From Chloroflexota bacterium (lineage in GTDB: Bacteria; Chloroflexota; Dehalococcoidia; JACQUE01), in assembly GCA_016210425.1 (NCBI GenBank), contig JACQUE010000102.1, positions 1 through 5,435 of the forward strand: a stretch of DNA of 5,435 nt, read 5' to 3'. Every line of letters starts with the position of its first letter. The first letter of the stretch is position 1. Positions 5,082-5,435 of this stretch are shown in pieces. A model generated the notes under the pieces. The model was not told where the DNA came from. It made no database searches and saw nothing but the letters and a program-made list of their open reading frames with translations. Both the position numbers and the translations under genes were made by a program.

Positions 5082-5435
5082 TGAAGAGATCAAGGAACTA
5101 AAGGAACTAAAAGAGAGGGATGCCTTCCTGCTGAATGATGAGGTGGAGGGGGATAAGGCGGAGACGCTAAAGGATATCGACCTGATCGACAAGCTTTCCG
5201 ACAAACTGGGGGCCGGCGAGGTCGGCATCGCCGAAGAGAAGGCTACGGCTAAGTGGGTGGAGGAGCCTGAGGTCGAGCCTGAGGTGTGGGCAGCGGATGA
5301 GCCGGAGATAGTCGAGGTGCCGGTAGCGATCCTGGCCACGCACCTCGGCATCGAGGAGCAAGAGGGCAGCGAAGACCCGGTCCGCATGTACTTGCATGAG
5401 ATCGGGCGCGTGCCTCTGCTCCGCGCCGAGGACGA
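5074..5435 (+). CDS. rpoD: RNA polymerase primary sigma factor (RpoD/SigA), N-terminal 120 residues, runs off the right edge
   Basis: The housekeeping sigma-70 factor directs RNA polymerase to -35/-10 promoters like P1 in this window. The visible 120 codons begin MVNEEIKELKELKERD and form a charged, acidic N-terminus with an EPEV-EPEV repeat (64-71). This leads into DPVRMYLHEIGRVPLLRAED (101-120), the hallmark of sigma-70 region 1.2. The DNA-binding regions 2 to 4 lie beyond the edge. The start overlaps the dnaG stop (8 bp, different frame), and dnaG-rpoD adjacency is the conserved macromolecular synthesis operon order, which favours the primary over an alternative sigma factor. The first 100 residues do not visibly match a canonical region 1.1; they may be a divergent version. 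Confidence 0.93.
   Translation, partial: MVNEEIKELKELKERDAFLLNDEVEGDKAETLKDIDLIDKLSDKLGAGEVGIAEEKATAKWVEEPEVEPEVWAADEPEIVEVPVAILATHLGIEEQEGSEDPVRMYLHEIGRVPLLRAED
5263..5286 (+). repeat. 12-bp tandem repeat, two copies, in rpoD
   Basis: GAGCCTGAGGTC (5263-5274) is followed directly by GAGCCTGAGGTG (5275-5286), with one mismatch at the last base. It encodes Glu-Pro-Glu-Val twice (residues 64-71) and stays in frame. It looks like a small in-frame duplication in the acidic, probably flexible N-terminal segment. Confidence 0.85.

Overview
The window reads as chromosomal DNA of a GC-rich bacterium. Its best fit is the Chloroflexota, probably a Dehalococcoidia-like lineage. That placement is an inference from protein style: a primase with a CFGSC zinc ribbon and a DADAAG TOPRIM motif, and a c-type cytochrome with the CxxCH-ATG-GAP pattern. 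No database search was possible.

Layout. Positions 1-207 (minus strand) hold the 5' end of a membrane-anchored or exported c-type cytochrome gene that runs off the left edge. Positions 208-655 are a divergent intergenic region without a protein gene, but it is rich in signal. It has an exact sigma-70 promoter (TTGACA, 16 nt, TATAAT) at 343-370. Starting a few bases after the predicted transcription start is a roughly 200-nt segment whose two ends pair through 11 consecutive Watson-Crick pairs (381-391 with 567-577). This looks like a structured RNA of 6S RNA (ssrS) size and topology, or else an elaborate leader of the next gene. A second promoter-like site (TGG-TATAAT, 446-454) lies inside it. 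Positions 656-2932 encode phosphoenolpyruvate synthase (ppsA). Positions 2933-3167 contain a 12-bp-stem hairpin (terminator-like) followed by a TGT-TATAGT extended -10 site. Positions 3168-5081 encode DNA primase (dnaG, TTG start). From 5074 to the right edge is the beginning of the primary sigma factor gene (rpoD/sigA), overlapping dnaG by 8 bp.

How the parts work together. dnaG-rpoD is the core of the conserved macromolecular synthesis operon and couples replication priming to housekeeping transcription; rpsU, the usual first gene elsewhere, is not next to it here. PpsA makes PEP from pyruvate for gluconeogenesis. If the structured RNA is 6S RNA, a regulator of the sigma-70 holoenzyme is encoded about 4.5 kb upstream of the gene for that sigma factor. 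The protein-coding part is otherwise ordinary; the structured RNA candidate and the truncated cytochrome gene deserve the most attention.
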